The notes beneath the pieces were generated by a model. That model had not been told where the DNA came from, ran no database searches, and saw nothing but the letters and a program-made list of their open reading frames with translations. Below, one piece after another: positions 53,224 through 60,405 of a stretch of DNA of 64,000 nucleotides. Numbering within the stretch: position 1 is the stretch's first letter; each line of letters opens with the position of its first letter. Origin of the DNA: a virus; the IMG/VR virus record IMGVR_UViG_3300020473_000010, positions 224,698 to 288,697 of that record. One strand, 5' to 3'. The translations under genes and the position numbers were made by a program.

Positions 53224-53429
53224 TATAATCTCCTTAAATTTGGCGATACAACATAAATTAATTCGTTGTTAATTAATAATTCATATTCATTATTTATGAT
53301 TTCATTAATTATTCCAATAGAACCAAATATTTCAATATTTGGTATTTGAACAGTTCCAAACTGTTCTGAGAGTATATAGCAAAACTCAGTCTCTAAAACC
53401 TGAATTAAATCTCCGGTACAATATTGCAT
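53223..53429 (-). CDS. Small hypothetical protein, beta-rich
   Basis: 68 residues: YCTGDLIQVLETEFCYILSE, then IGIINEIINNEYELLINNEL and IYVVSPNLRRL. A G-D-L-I first strand and alternating hydrophobics suggest the same SH3-like fold as neighbours at 52445 and 53505. Overlaps the aldolase ATG by one base. Family unknown. Confidence 0.62.
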   Translation of the reverse strand: MQYCTGDLIQVLETEFCYILSEQFGTVQIPNIEIFGSIGIINEIINNEYELLINNELIYVVSPNLRRL

Positions 53430-53504
53430 AGTACACCCTTGAAGGTTGGTAAGTTATGCATTTATTGTACCGAGTATAGATGTATTGTTCAGCCTTTACT
53501 TTGC

Positions 53505-53738
53505 TTAAACAAATGCTATATTATAATCTATAGTGCTGGAAGTAGATTTTTTCATATATTGTTCTCTGACAAACCAAAAACTGTTTTCACAATAAATTAT
53601 CCACCCATCTTTAATAGGGGGATTATCGGGATGGACATCTGGATCACCTTTGTCCATTATAATTCCTACTCCCTCTAGTAGAGGTACGCCATGTATTTCA
53701 ACCCGTACCTCTACTAAGTCTCCTATTCTTAAATTCAT
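53505..53738 (-). CDS. Small SH3-like protein
   Basis: 77 residues from the ATG at 53738 (ATGA overlap with the upstream stop). MNLRIGDLVEVRVEIHGVPL, then EGVGIIMDKGDPD and DGWIIYCENSFWFVREQYM show the G-D-L-V / G-I-I-M-D / W pattern of the small SH3-like set in this window. Function unknown. Confidence 0.66.
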   Translation of the reverse strand: MNLRIGDLVEVRVEIHGVPLLEGVGIIMDKGDPDVHPDNPPIKDGWIIYCENSFWFVREQYMKKSTSSTIDYNIAFV

Positions 53739-53998
53739 TTTTTGTTTAATGGATGAAAAACTTCCAAATATCCTATAGGGCAAATTAATTTAATTAATCT
53801 CCAACCCATGAACGGAGATTTTATAAGTTCTTTAGATTTTGGGGGGCATATTCCTTCAAACGCAACTACTACATGGTTTCCACCATCGTCAGACTGCCAT
53901 AAAATTCGATATTCTTCGCCAATATCTTCAATGCAAATTTCATGTAAAGCATCTTCAACTTCGGACTTAGGAGCTTTTTGCTTTTGGTCATATTTCAT
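53735..53998 (-). CDS. Small hypothetical protein
   Basis: 87 residues, with a charged N-terminus (MKYDQKQKAPKSEVEDALHE), then beta strands such as YRILWQSDDGGNHVVVAFEG. Adjoins the phosphomannomutase gene (4 bases apart) and overlaps the next gene by 4 bases. No family recognised. Confidence 0.65.
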   Translation of the reverse strand: MKYDQKQKAPKSEVEDALHEICIEDIGEEYRILWQSDDGGNHVVVAFEGICPPKSKELIKSPFMGWRLIKLICPIGYLEVFHPLNKK

Positions 53999-54002
53999 GT
54001 TG

Positions 54003-54776
54003 TTACCTATTAATTATTTCGGATATAATTTCTATTGTTTTTTGGGGCCCTGATGTTTCAAAACCATTTTGTCCTGCCATTTGATAAGCTTCAAAATCAT
54101 TGCCAGAAGGAGAACAACGGTCACCAACAAAATATATTTTTTGGTATTCTTTAAAAACTTTCCAAGCATATGTTTTATCCCAACCCTTAGGATAAATATC
54201 AAAAGAAGTTTCTCCCCCCATTTTGATTGTAATATCTGCAAATGCTGGACTTGATAATAATCTGCGATGCATAGCTTTTCGTATCTTGTATTTATTGTCT
54301 AATTCTATCCAGATTTTTCTTTCGTCATCTGATGCATCTCGTCCAATTGGACACCAGTTAACCATGGATCCTCTATATTGAATAAAAGTACCAGATAAAG
54401 GGATGCTTGAGCCTCCCAAACTATACCTTACAGCTGTTTGCGAATCTAAAAGTGCTTTAATTATATTGCCATATTTAGAAACCCCAATATGGTTTTTCAT
54501 ATCAAGTTCATATTTTTTTTCAAAACCCTTACTTGAAAATTTGTAATATTTTGTTCCATTACAAGGTAAAATATGGAGACTTTCGTAATTAATTAAACAG
54601 ATATCCCACATAATATCACATTGCTCTTTTATGTAATCTAAATCTGACCCGGATACAATTGCGATTTCAAAATTATTGTTCTGTAGCTCTTCTAGAGATC
54701 TTAGAATGTTTCTTTCCATTCTTTTCCTAGGCGGTGTTAGTGTACCATCCATGTCAAGCAAAACTACTTTTTTCAT
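54003..54776 (-). CDS. Phosphomannomutase, eukaryotic (HAD) type
   Basis: 257 residues, matching human/plant PMM (about 250). VLLDMDGTLTPPRKRM is the catalytic D-x-D-x-T, followed by IAIVSGSDLDYIKEQ. The cap holds QYRGSMVNWCPIGRDASDDE, and GGETSFDIYPKGWDKTYAWK and YFVGDRCSPSGNDFEAYQ are signature segments of the alpha-PMM family. Converts mannose-6-phosphate to mannose-1-phosphate. Unusual in a phage; fits the GDP-mannose/fucose route with the cupin isomerase at 49294 and gmd at 16070. Confidence 0.92.
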   Translation of the reverse strand: MKKVVLLDMDGTLTPPRKRMERNILRSLEELQNNNFEIAIVSGSDLDYIKEQCDIMWDICLINYESLHILPCNGTKYYKFSSKGFEKKYELDMKNHIGVSKYGNIIKALLDSQTAVRYSLGGSSIPLSGTFIQYRGSMVNWCPIGRDASDDERKIWIELDNKYKIRKAMHRRLLSSPAFADITIKMGGETSFDIYPKGWDKTYAWKVFKEYQKIYFVGDRCSPSGNDFEAYQMAGQNGFETSGPQKTIEIISEIINR

Positions 54777-54845
54777 TTTTCCCCCAAAATAAAGATAAAA
54801 TTTGTTCTTTCTTTATCATACTTAATTTTATAGAGTTGTGAACCT

Positions 54846-54854
54846 GGAGGGAGG
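54846..54854 (+). promoter_or_regulatory. Ribosome-binding site deciding the protease start
   Basis: GGAGGGAGG lies 7 bases before the GTG at 54862. An in-frame GTG at 54838 lies before this site and is therefore not the start. Confidence 0.7.
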
Positions 54855-54861
54855 ATATGGT

Positions 54862-55605
54862 GTGGAGAAAAAGAATTTAATAAGATTTCTAATCTTAACA
54901 TTGATGTTATGTTTTGTTGTTTCTTGTTGTGGTAGAAAAGTTCCAAAAATTAGTGTATCGATGCATGCAGACCATCCTATTGATCAGGAGTCTGCATTTT
55001 TTATTCTAAGAGAATTCAAAGTACCTGGAGATGAACCAGAGATTGGTGGCGAAGTATTAGCTGCAATGTCTGGCACTGGAGGAGCTATTAGAGGAGGCAA
55101 AGGCTGGACAGATGTTTTGACTGCTGGGCATGTTTGTATGCCAAATCCTGAAATGGTTTTTTTAGATGAAGAATTTACAGTCTACGATGTAAATGGAAAT
55201 TTTTACCCGGGTGATGTAATAGCTATTCAACACTGGGGTGATTTGTGTTTAATCAGAATTCAATTTGAGAAAAACTTAATTCCTTTAGCTTCTAAAAACC
55301 CGACAAGAGGAGACAAGGTTTATTATGCTGGATATCCAGCTGGAATGTATAAGCCTGGTTTTTTGCATTTTTACGATGGTTATTATTCGGGTGTAGATGG
55401 CTCAAGAAACGGGATCTGGAGTATACCCGCTGTTGGAGGAAGCAGTGGTGGATTTGTAGTTAACAGAAGAGGAGAATTGGTCGGTGTTGTTTCTGCAGTG
55501 TTAACAGAATTTCACCATATGACTTTTGGCGCGACTGTTGAACAAATTGATAGCTTCTTGAAAAATACGACAACATGTACACCGGCAGACCCGTGTGAAT
55601 TATAA
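54862..55605 (+). CDS. Secreted trypsin-like serine protease, lipoprotein
   Basis: 247 residues from the GTG. The N-terminus is a lipoprotein signal: basic (EKKNLIRF), then hydrophobic (LILTLMLCFVVS) and a Cys (VVSC lipobox). The chymotrypsin-fold catalytic triad is visible: His in VLTAGHVCM, Asp in HWGDLCLIRI and Ser in VGGSSGGFVVN. VSAVLTEFHHMTFGATVEQI is the C-terminal strand. It would act in the periplasm or outer membrane of a Gram-negative host. It is the only rightward gene between 41.5 and 64 kb. Confidence 0.88.
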   Translation: MEKKNLIRFLILTLMLCFVVSCCGRKVPKISVSMHADHPIDQESAFFILREFKVPGDEPEIGGEVLAAMSGTGGAIRGGKGWTDVLTAGHVCMPNPEMVFLDEEFTVYDVNGNFYPGDVIAIQHWGDLCLIRIQFEKNLIPLASKNPTRGDKVYYAGYPAGMYKPGFLHFYDGYYSGVDGSRNGIWSIPAVGGSSGGFVVNRRGELVGVVSAVLTEFHHMTFGATVEQIDSFLKNTTTCTPADPCEL

Positions 55606-55643
55606 AAAAATGAGCGCAGGAGAGAAACAAAACCTGCGCTCAT
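55604..55643 (-). terminator. Rho-independent terminator after VWA protein gene
   Basis: A perfect 11-base-pair stem (ATGAGCGCAGG with CCTGCGCTCAT) and a 12-base loop, followed on the minus strand by seven T. Ends the leftward VWA transcript and sits right at the stop of the opposite protease gene. Confidence 0.85.
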
Positions 55644-55722
55644 AAATCAATCAACAACCAAGAAGCTGTTTCTCTTTTTTATCTAATTTATTATATAGCA
55701 ATAAAACTTATTTTACAAAGTT

Positions 55723-57141
55723 TTATCTTTTTCCTGGTTTCTCTTTCATTTTGATATGAAAATCTCGAGAAGATTTTGAGAACTGAAGTTGGCCGGTTGG
55801 AACTATTACCCAACCTCTTTTAAGTTTGTTAAATCCGCCGGGATCCGGAGCATATCCATCTGTTAGTACCAAGTAGCCATCAAATCGACCTGAATGTTTA
55901 TTAGCATGATCTTGGACACATCTAAAATCAGTACCACCACAGCGGGTTCTTGTAAGGTTAACTTGGCGACCTTTCCGGAGAACACGCTCACTATTTTCAT
56001 CGACTTCAGTGTCAAAATTAAACAATGTAAACTCAACTCTTTTTGCCAAACCATCTAACTCAGAAGCAAGAAGTTCGAGGTCACTATCAGAAACTGACCC
56101 TGATTGGTCGAGATAAACAGCGATATTAGCTTTATAATCTCTAAAAGCACCTGGGTGAATACCCGGATATTTACGGTGCATTCTTCTAATCGAAGAAGCC
56201 CTGTCAGCGCGGCGGGTCATTCCGCAAAACTGTTTAAGAACAGATTGCCACGGGATATCTTTTGATATCATTTTTCTAAGGTTCTTTTGCATTGCGGCGC
56301 CAACAGAGCCCCAACTATTTGAACCATCACATTTCTTAACTGCTTCTTCAAGAGCCTGTTTAATCTGACCTTTAACCAATTCGCGCTGCTCATCTGAAAG
56401 TTGGTCCCAACCTTCATGGCTGTCCATTCCGTCATCACCGGAACCCGGAACAACTGTAACAGCATTGCCATCTTGATCAACAAGATTTCCGTTTTCGTCG
56501 ACTTTAACATCTCCATCGGCAAGGGCTTGTGCAAGAGATTTGCCGTTCATTTTTTCACTAGACTCTATTGCATTTTTTACATCATCGTCATTCATAAGTT
56601 CCGCAAAATACCATTCAGAATGCTTTTCTTTTGGAAATGATGCAATCTTTGCAGATACCATTGCATATCGTTGCGCAGCGTCATCACCCATTTGAGCAAT
56701 CTGTTCTGGTGTAAGAGGAGTAAATGCTTTACCTGGTATCAAACCACCTTCAGGCAATTCTTCTTCAGCAATCAGAGAATTAATCGCCAAATCAGTAGCA
56801 TAATTCCAAATAATGTGGGGGTCGCGTCGGCGGGTTGTAGTATGATCAAAAACCAAGTGATAACACTCATGCTTAAGTAAGCCTTTAACTTGAGCAGGGG
56901 TAAGACCAGCAAGAAACTTAGGGTTCCACCAAAAACGAACTTCACCATCTTTTGCCAAAACACCGGCTGTGGGGATTGCTTCTGTTTTGATTTTTTGAAT
57001 ACCTCGAAGAACTCGGGCGAAAAAAGGTTCATCCCACATTAATCTAATGAGGTGTGGACTTAAGTCAAAGGCGTTAGCTTCAGCTTCCGTGACTTCTCGG
57101 GCGGTCAGGGCGCTGTTGGCGGTTGTTGATTTGTTGGACAT
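55723..57141 (-). CDS. VWA-like protein with putative metallopeptidase N-terminus
   Basis: 472 residues. GLLKHECYHLVFDHTTTRRR near residue 90 contains the H-E-x-x-H zinc motif with a third His; it is the putative metallopeptidase part of the DUF2201/VWA-like family. The C-terminal VWA half has NIAVYLDQSGSVSDSDLELL (D-x-S-x-S) and RCGGTDFRCVQDH with its Thr. The middle is acidic (GSGDDGMDSHEGWDQLSDEQ). In bacteria such proteins pair with MoxR ATPases as chaperone-like complexes, and a MoxR gene lies two genes upstream. Confidence 0.87.
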   Translation of the reverse strand: MSNKSTTANSALTAREVTEAEANAFDLSPHLIRLMWDEPFFARVLRGIQKIKTEAIPTAGVLAKDGEVRFWWNPKFLAGLTPAQVKGLLKHECYHLVFDHTTTRRRDPHIIWNYATDLAINSLIAEEELPEGGLIPGKAFTPLTPEQIAQMGDDAAQRYAMVSAKIASFPKEKHSEWYFAELMNDDDVKNAIESSEKMNGKSLAQALADGDVKVDENGNLVDQDGNAVTVVPGSGDDGMDSHEGWDQLSDEQRELVKGQIKQALEEAVKKCDGSNSWGSVGAAMQKNLRKMISKDIPWQSVLKQFCGMTRRADRASSIRRMHRKYPGIHPGAFRDYKANIAVYLDQSGSVSDSDLELLASELDGLAKRVEFTLFNFDTEVDENSERVLRKGRQVNLTRTRCGGTDFRCVQDHANKHSGRFDGYLVLTDGYAPDPGGFNKLKRGWVIVPTGQLQFSKSSRDFHIKMKEKPGKR

Positions 57142-57173
57142 GTTTACTCCAGATGAACGTTAATGTTTATTAG

Positions 57174-57213
57174 TTACACTAATAATTTAATTCAATTTTA
57201 ATGTTTCTACACA
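57174..57213 (-). promoter_or_regulatory. 40-nt conserved upstream motif (copy 1 of 3)
   Basis: On the minus strand TGTGTAG, 16 bases, TTAAATTA, 4 bases, TGTAA. It ends 32 bases before the VWA protein ATG. Identical spacing occurs at 59010-59049 and 59787-59826. Likely a promoter of a particular temporal class. Confidence 0.6.
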
Positions 57214-57214
57214 A

Positions 57215-57445
57215 TTATTCAGCACTTTTTTTATTTTCTTTTTCAACAGTTTCTAGTGTCCTTGGAGAGAAAGAATCAATCCAGCCATCAATATAAACTA
57301 AAAGTTTATCCCAATCTGAGTTTTGGGTTGAACGTGTAATTACATCAACAACTATTCCAATTGGTTTTTTTACTGATATTGGCGCCTTGTTTCGAAAGAC
57401 ATCTTTCAAGGTAACGAGATCCCCTTTCTCGTATCTATTGTCCAT
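57215..57445 (-). CDS. Small SH3-like protein
   Basis: 76 residues. NRYEKGDLVTLKDVFRNKAP, then IGIVVDVITRSTQN and DKLLVYIDGWIDSFSPRTLE: the G-D-L-V / G-I-V-x-D / W pattern of the small SH3-like family. Overlaps the next gene's stop by 11 bases. Role unknown. Confidence 0.68.
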   Translation of the reverse strand: MDNRYEKGDLVTLKDVFRNKAPISVKKPIGIVVDVITRSTQNSDWDKLLVYIDGWIDSFSPRTLETVEKENKKSAE

Positions 57446-57761
57446 GGACTCTCTCCAAGAGTTTAAATGAGCTTCCCACCAATACTACCTCTTTGCCTTC
57501 GACTAAAAACCAGTGGTGTTTTCTAGTACCGTCAATTAACCAATCATCATGTGTATGTCCTAAATACATCATCACAGGATGTTTATTATCAAGTTTTTGA
57601 TTTTTTGTTAAATATCCTTTCCATAATTTTATATGCGTTATATTGTCGGGGGTTTTTTCTAGTAGGGTTTTAAATCCATAATTTGTGTTTTTTACTTGGT
57701 TCCATATAGCACTACTAATAGGACGGTATAATTCACCAATTTTCATATGCTGTACATACAT
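57435..57761 (-). CDS. Hypothetical protein, possibly SH3-like
   Basis: 108 residues. Start chosen because GAGGTG lies 4 bases before this ATG. KIGELYRPISSAIWNQVKNT opens it; later PVMMYLGHTHDDWLIDGTRK then FLVEGKEVVLVGSSFKLLER give beta strands like the small SH3-like proteins, but longer. Function unknown. Confidence 0.62.
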   Translation of the reverse strand: MYVQHMKIGELYRPISSAIWNQVKNTNYGFKTLLEKTPDNITHIKLWKGYLTKNQKLDNKHPVMMYLGHTHDDWLIDGTRKHHWFLVEGKEVVLVGSSFKLLERVHGQ

Positions 57762-57801
57762 TTATCACCTCAATATAATTATACCTAAATTTCTAGAAAT
57801 G

Positions 57802-57839
57802 AATAAAGGGAAATTCAGAATTCTGAATTTCCCTTTATT
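57802..57839. terminator. 38-base perfect palindrome, probable terminator
   Basis: Two 19-base arms, AATAAAGGGAAATTCAGAA and its exact complement, centred on GAATTC. It sits between the MoxR gene end and the next leftward gene, where a long hairpin would stop or process transcripts. The flank on the minus strand (CATTTCTAG) is not a strong T-run, so a processing or binding site is the alternative. A shorter palindrome, ATTTCTAGAAAT, lies at 57789-57800. Confidence 0.55.
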
Positions 57840-57870
57840 ATTATATAAGATAATAGTGAAGTTAGTAGTT

Positions 57871-58977
57871 TTATTTTCTACCAAGTTCTCTTGAAGCTTG
57901 AACTGCTTTCACAACATCTTGGCCCATAAGTTTATGCATTTTTTGGATATTCTTGATATTGGCAGACTGAGTGATTGAGTTCCAGACTTGAACCATCATC
58001 TCTCCGGGAAGATTGAGAGCGAAGGCTGAGAGATTTTTACACTCTTTTTGGGTCCAAGAATTCTCTTTACAGTGGTGACCGATTTTATCGATGACGCCAT
58101 TCAAGGTAGAGTTTGGAAGATTAGTAATGTCTTTTTTACTGACTTTACCTTTGAGAACATCTTCGGCAGAAACTTGGCGTTCATATTCTTTAATGAACTG
58201 GCAGAAAGAGATAGCAGCTTCAGTGCCGACCATACCCAAAAGAAGGGCATACATGCCGTCTGGGTTTTCTGAACCAGCGACTGAAGATGGTGCCATATCC
58301 ATATGAAGAAGACATTCATTAACGCGGTGCCAAGAAGCTGGATTAGGACAAACTGTGCCGGGTTCGACAGATGAAGGGTCAACTCGCAGATGAGCTGGGT
58401 TTTGATTAATGAAATCAATCAATACTGAGTCGATATCATTATCACGGGCCCAAGAAATCCAATCTTCTGTAGATGGCTCAATGTCAGCAACCCAAAATCG
58501 ACGAAGAAGTGCTGGGTCCATTTCATTAACATCATACTCTGAACCAAAGTTGATGGCGGCGATTACGCGGGTTTCTGGGTGAAGACGATATGGAGTACCA
58601 TTTTTGTCATTACCAAGTTCTCGGTCGAGAACCAACTGGAAGAAAGACTGTTGAACGCCAGGAAGAGAGCGATTAAGCTCATCAAGCATGAGAACAACCG
58701 GCTCATTGCACGCCCGAACGAACCATGAAGGCATGCAAAAAGTCATAACACCGGTTTCTTTCATAGACTCAATGTCCGGATATCCGCCAACATCTCCTTC
58801 AGACATGGTTGAACCGCGAACATCGACGAATGGGATATTGTGATGGTCGGCGATTTGACGAGCAAGGTGAGATTTACCAACACCAGTTGGGCCGCGCATA
58901 AGAACTGCGATATGAGGGGGAAGGACAGGGGCCACTTTGTTGAAGGTGGCGATAGTGATAGGTGTCTTAGCTGACAT
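57871..58977 (-). CDS. MoxR-type AAA+ ATPase
   Basis: 368 residues. AVLMRGPTGVGKSHLARQIA is Walker A; VVLMLDELNRSLPGVQQSFF is Walker B; VIAAINFGSEYDVNEMDPAL then LRRFWVADIEP carries sensors I/II. The DLPFG-like MoxR spacing and length fit AAA_5/MoxR proteins, which remodel partner complexes with VWA proteins. The VWA partner is 730 bases downstream, and both have the same upstream 40-nt motif. Possible use: assembly or activation of a metal-containing or multi-subunit phage complex. Confidence 0.9.
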   Translation of the reverse strand: MSAKTPITIATFNKVAPVLPPHIAVLMRGPTGVGKSHLARQIADHHNIPFVDVRGSTMSEGDVGGYPDIESMKETGVMTFCMPSWFVRACNEPVVLMLDELNRSLPGVQQSFFQLVLDRELGNDKNGTPYRLHPETRVIAAINFGSEYDVNEMDPALLRRFWVADIEPSTEDWISWARDNDIDSVLIDFINQNPAHLRVDPSSVEPGTVCPNPASWHRVNECLLHMDMAPSSVAGSENPDGMYALLLGMVGTEAAISFCQFIKEYERQVSAEDVLKGKVSKKDITNLPNSTLNGVIDKIGHHCKENSWTQKECKNLSAFALNLPGEMMVQVWNSITQSANIKNIQKMHKLMGQDVVKAVQASRELGRK

Positions 58978-59009
58978 GGAAACTCCGTTTTTGGGTGATT
59001 GTTTTTTTC

Positions 59010-59049
59010 TTACATATGTAATTTAATCTATCTAGATGACTTCTACACA
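59010..59049 (-). promoter_or_regulatory. 40-nt conserved upstream motif (copy 2 of 3)
   Basis: Minus-strand TGTGTAG, 16 bases, TTAAATTA, 4 bases, TGTAA, ending 32 bases before the MoxR ATG, the same distance as at the VWA gene. Confidence 0.6.
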
Positions 59050-59076
59050 GGTTATTAGATTTTTTTTTAATAAAAT

Positions 59077-59298
59077 TCATAATTTAATTCCAAAATTTGT
59101 TTTTACTTTTTTAACCGGCGGGACTTGCAAATCAGAAAGATGGACTGAAATGATTTTCCCATCAGCCAAGATATCAGCAATCCCATAGGGATCATCATGG
59201 ATTTTAACGATTACTACACTTTCTGGGGTTTTTGGGGTTGAATTAATCTTTACCCAAATCGCCAGGTCTCCTTTTTTCCACGGGTATTTATTCGTCAT
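59077..59298 (-). CDS. Small SH3-like protein
   Basis: 73 residues. YPWKKGDLAIWVKINSTPKT, VVIVKIHDDPYGIADILADG and KIISVHLSDLQVP show the G-D-L-x / small beta-barrel pattern. The start overlaps the stop of the longer SH3-containing gene upstream by 11 bases. Role unknown. Confidence 0.66.
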   Translation of the reverse strand: MTNKYPWKKGDLAIWVKINSTPKTPESVVIVKIHDDPYGIADILADGKIISVHLSDLQVPPVKKVKTNFGIKL

Positions 59299-59758
59299 CG
59301 CAAGCCTCTACCCAAGAAGCATCCCAAGCTTGTAAACCCATGGGACCCATTACATGTAAAACCCTATTGGCTGCTGACCGCCACTTATCATCTTCTGGCT
59401 CTACAATAACCCCAATGGCTCCTGCGTAAAGACCCATATTTTCAAGGTAGACTGAATGTCGGCGAAAAGCTGAGTTTTTAATCTTTACCAATTCACCAGG
59501 CTCAAAAGACCATTCTATTCTCAGTTTTCCGGCTGAGATATTCTCGCGGCGAGTATTTCTTGCCAGTTTTCGTCGGGTGGTCTTGAAATTATCTCCAGCT
59601 TCTCGGCGTTTCTTTTTAAGTTCTGCAAGAGCTTCTGTATCGTATTCACGACTTGTTTCTGGTTTTTGAGGGCCTTCCCAATTTTCGCCGGCTTCTTCAG
59701 CTTTGCGGCGTGCAGCTCTTATTTGCTGGGCTGCAGATTTAAGTATCATTCTGTTCAT
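59288..59758 (-). CDS. Hypothetical protein with C-terminal SH3-like domain
   Basis: 156 residues. The N-terminal two thirds is highly basic and helical (QQIRAARRKAEEAG, LAELKKKRREAGDNFKTTRR), which may bind nucleic acid. The C-terminal third (SFEPGELVKIKNSAFRRHSV, GAIGVIVEPEDDKWRSAANR) is SH3-like, matching the tiny proteins nearby. First gene of its unit, preceded by the third copy of the 40-nt motif. Confidence 0.7.
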   Translation of the reverse strand: MNRMILKSAAQQIRAARRKAEEAGENWEGPQKPETSREYDTEALAELKKKRREAGDNFKTTRRKLARNTRRENISAGKLRIEWSFEPGELVKIKNSAFRRHSVYLENMGLYAGAIGVIVEPEDDKWRSAANRVLHVMGPMGLQAWDASWVEACDDE

Positions 59759-59786
59759 GGGAACAACTCCTTATTACTAATTAAGA

Positions 59787-59826
59787 TTACATACTTAATT
59801 TAACCTGTAATTTAAGAAGCTGCACA
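59787..59826 (-). promoter_or_regulatory. 40-nt conserved upstream motif (copy 3 of 3)
   Basis: Minus-strand TGTGCAG, 16 bases, TTAAATTA, 4 bases, TGTAA, ending 28 bases before the ATG of the gene at 59288-59758. A TATGTAAT reading of the last part looks like a -10 box. Confidence 0.6.
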
Positions 59827-59838
59827 GTTTTTTAGTTT

Positions 59839-60354
59839 TTAAATCCAGTCAAAGCTCGAATCATCTGATTTTTTCGGTGGGTTTTCTTCTGTTTCTTTTT
59901 TATCGCCTTCAATGATTTTTAGTTTTGGCTCACCTTTTTTTGTTGGTTTGGTTGGTGGCCTGGGCGGTACTGGGGCATCCCAGTTTTTCTCGGTGGGCAT
60001 GCCAGTAGTAAATGACTGAAACATTTCGTTAAGATCTGCTTCAATCTCCTTGTTGGTTGATGTAGGGCTTCCTAACCAATCTAGACACTGAAGCCACCCT
60101 TTGTCAGTCCATTTTTCAAGCTGACCTTGTAAAGAATAACCGTCCGGGTCTGCATCTGATGGGTCACCACCCATCATCATGATGAATTCTGCGGCGGTCA
60201 TGCGCGTAATTCTAATTCTATAACGCCCGGGTGTAGAATATTCTGCATGGGGATACTTTACAGAATAAGCCCACATAGACTCATACGATTCTGGGTCGTC
60301 AGTCTCTCCGCTTGCTCCAATTTGATATAGTTTTCTAGATCTATAGTCAGCCAT
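59839..60354 (-). CDS. Hypothetical protein with Pro/Lys-rich tail
   Basis: 171 residues. A folded N-terminal part (YSTPGRYRIRITRMTAAEFI, LQGQLEKWTDKGWLQCLDWL) and a low-complexity C-terminus rich in Pro, Lys and Glu (VPPRPPTKPTKKGEPKLK), ending DDSSFDWI. Acidic, hydrophobic phage C-termini of this kind often bind partner proteins such as clamps (inference). Not recognised. Confidence 0.65.
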   Translation of the reverse strand: MADYRSRKLYQIGASGETDDPESYESMWAYSVKYPHAEYSTPGRYRIRITRMTAAEFIMMMGGDPSDADPDGYSLQGQLEKWTDKGWLQCLDWLGSPTSTNKEIEADLNEMFQSFTTGMPTEKNWDAPVPPRPPTKPTKKGEPKLKIIEGDKKETEENPPKKSDDSSFDWI

Positions 60355-60405
60355 TTTCTCTCCATGTATAAATTTAAATTACATGAGAAAGAGAAAATGT
60401 ACAAA

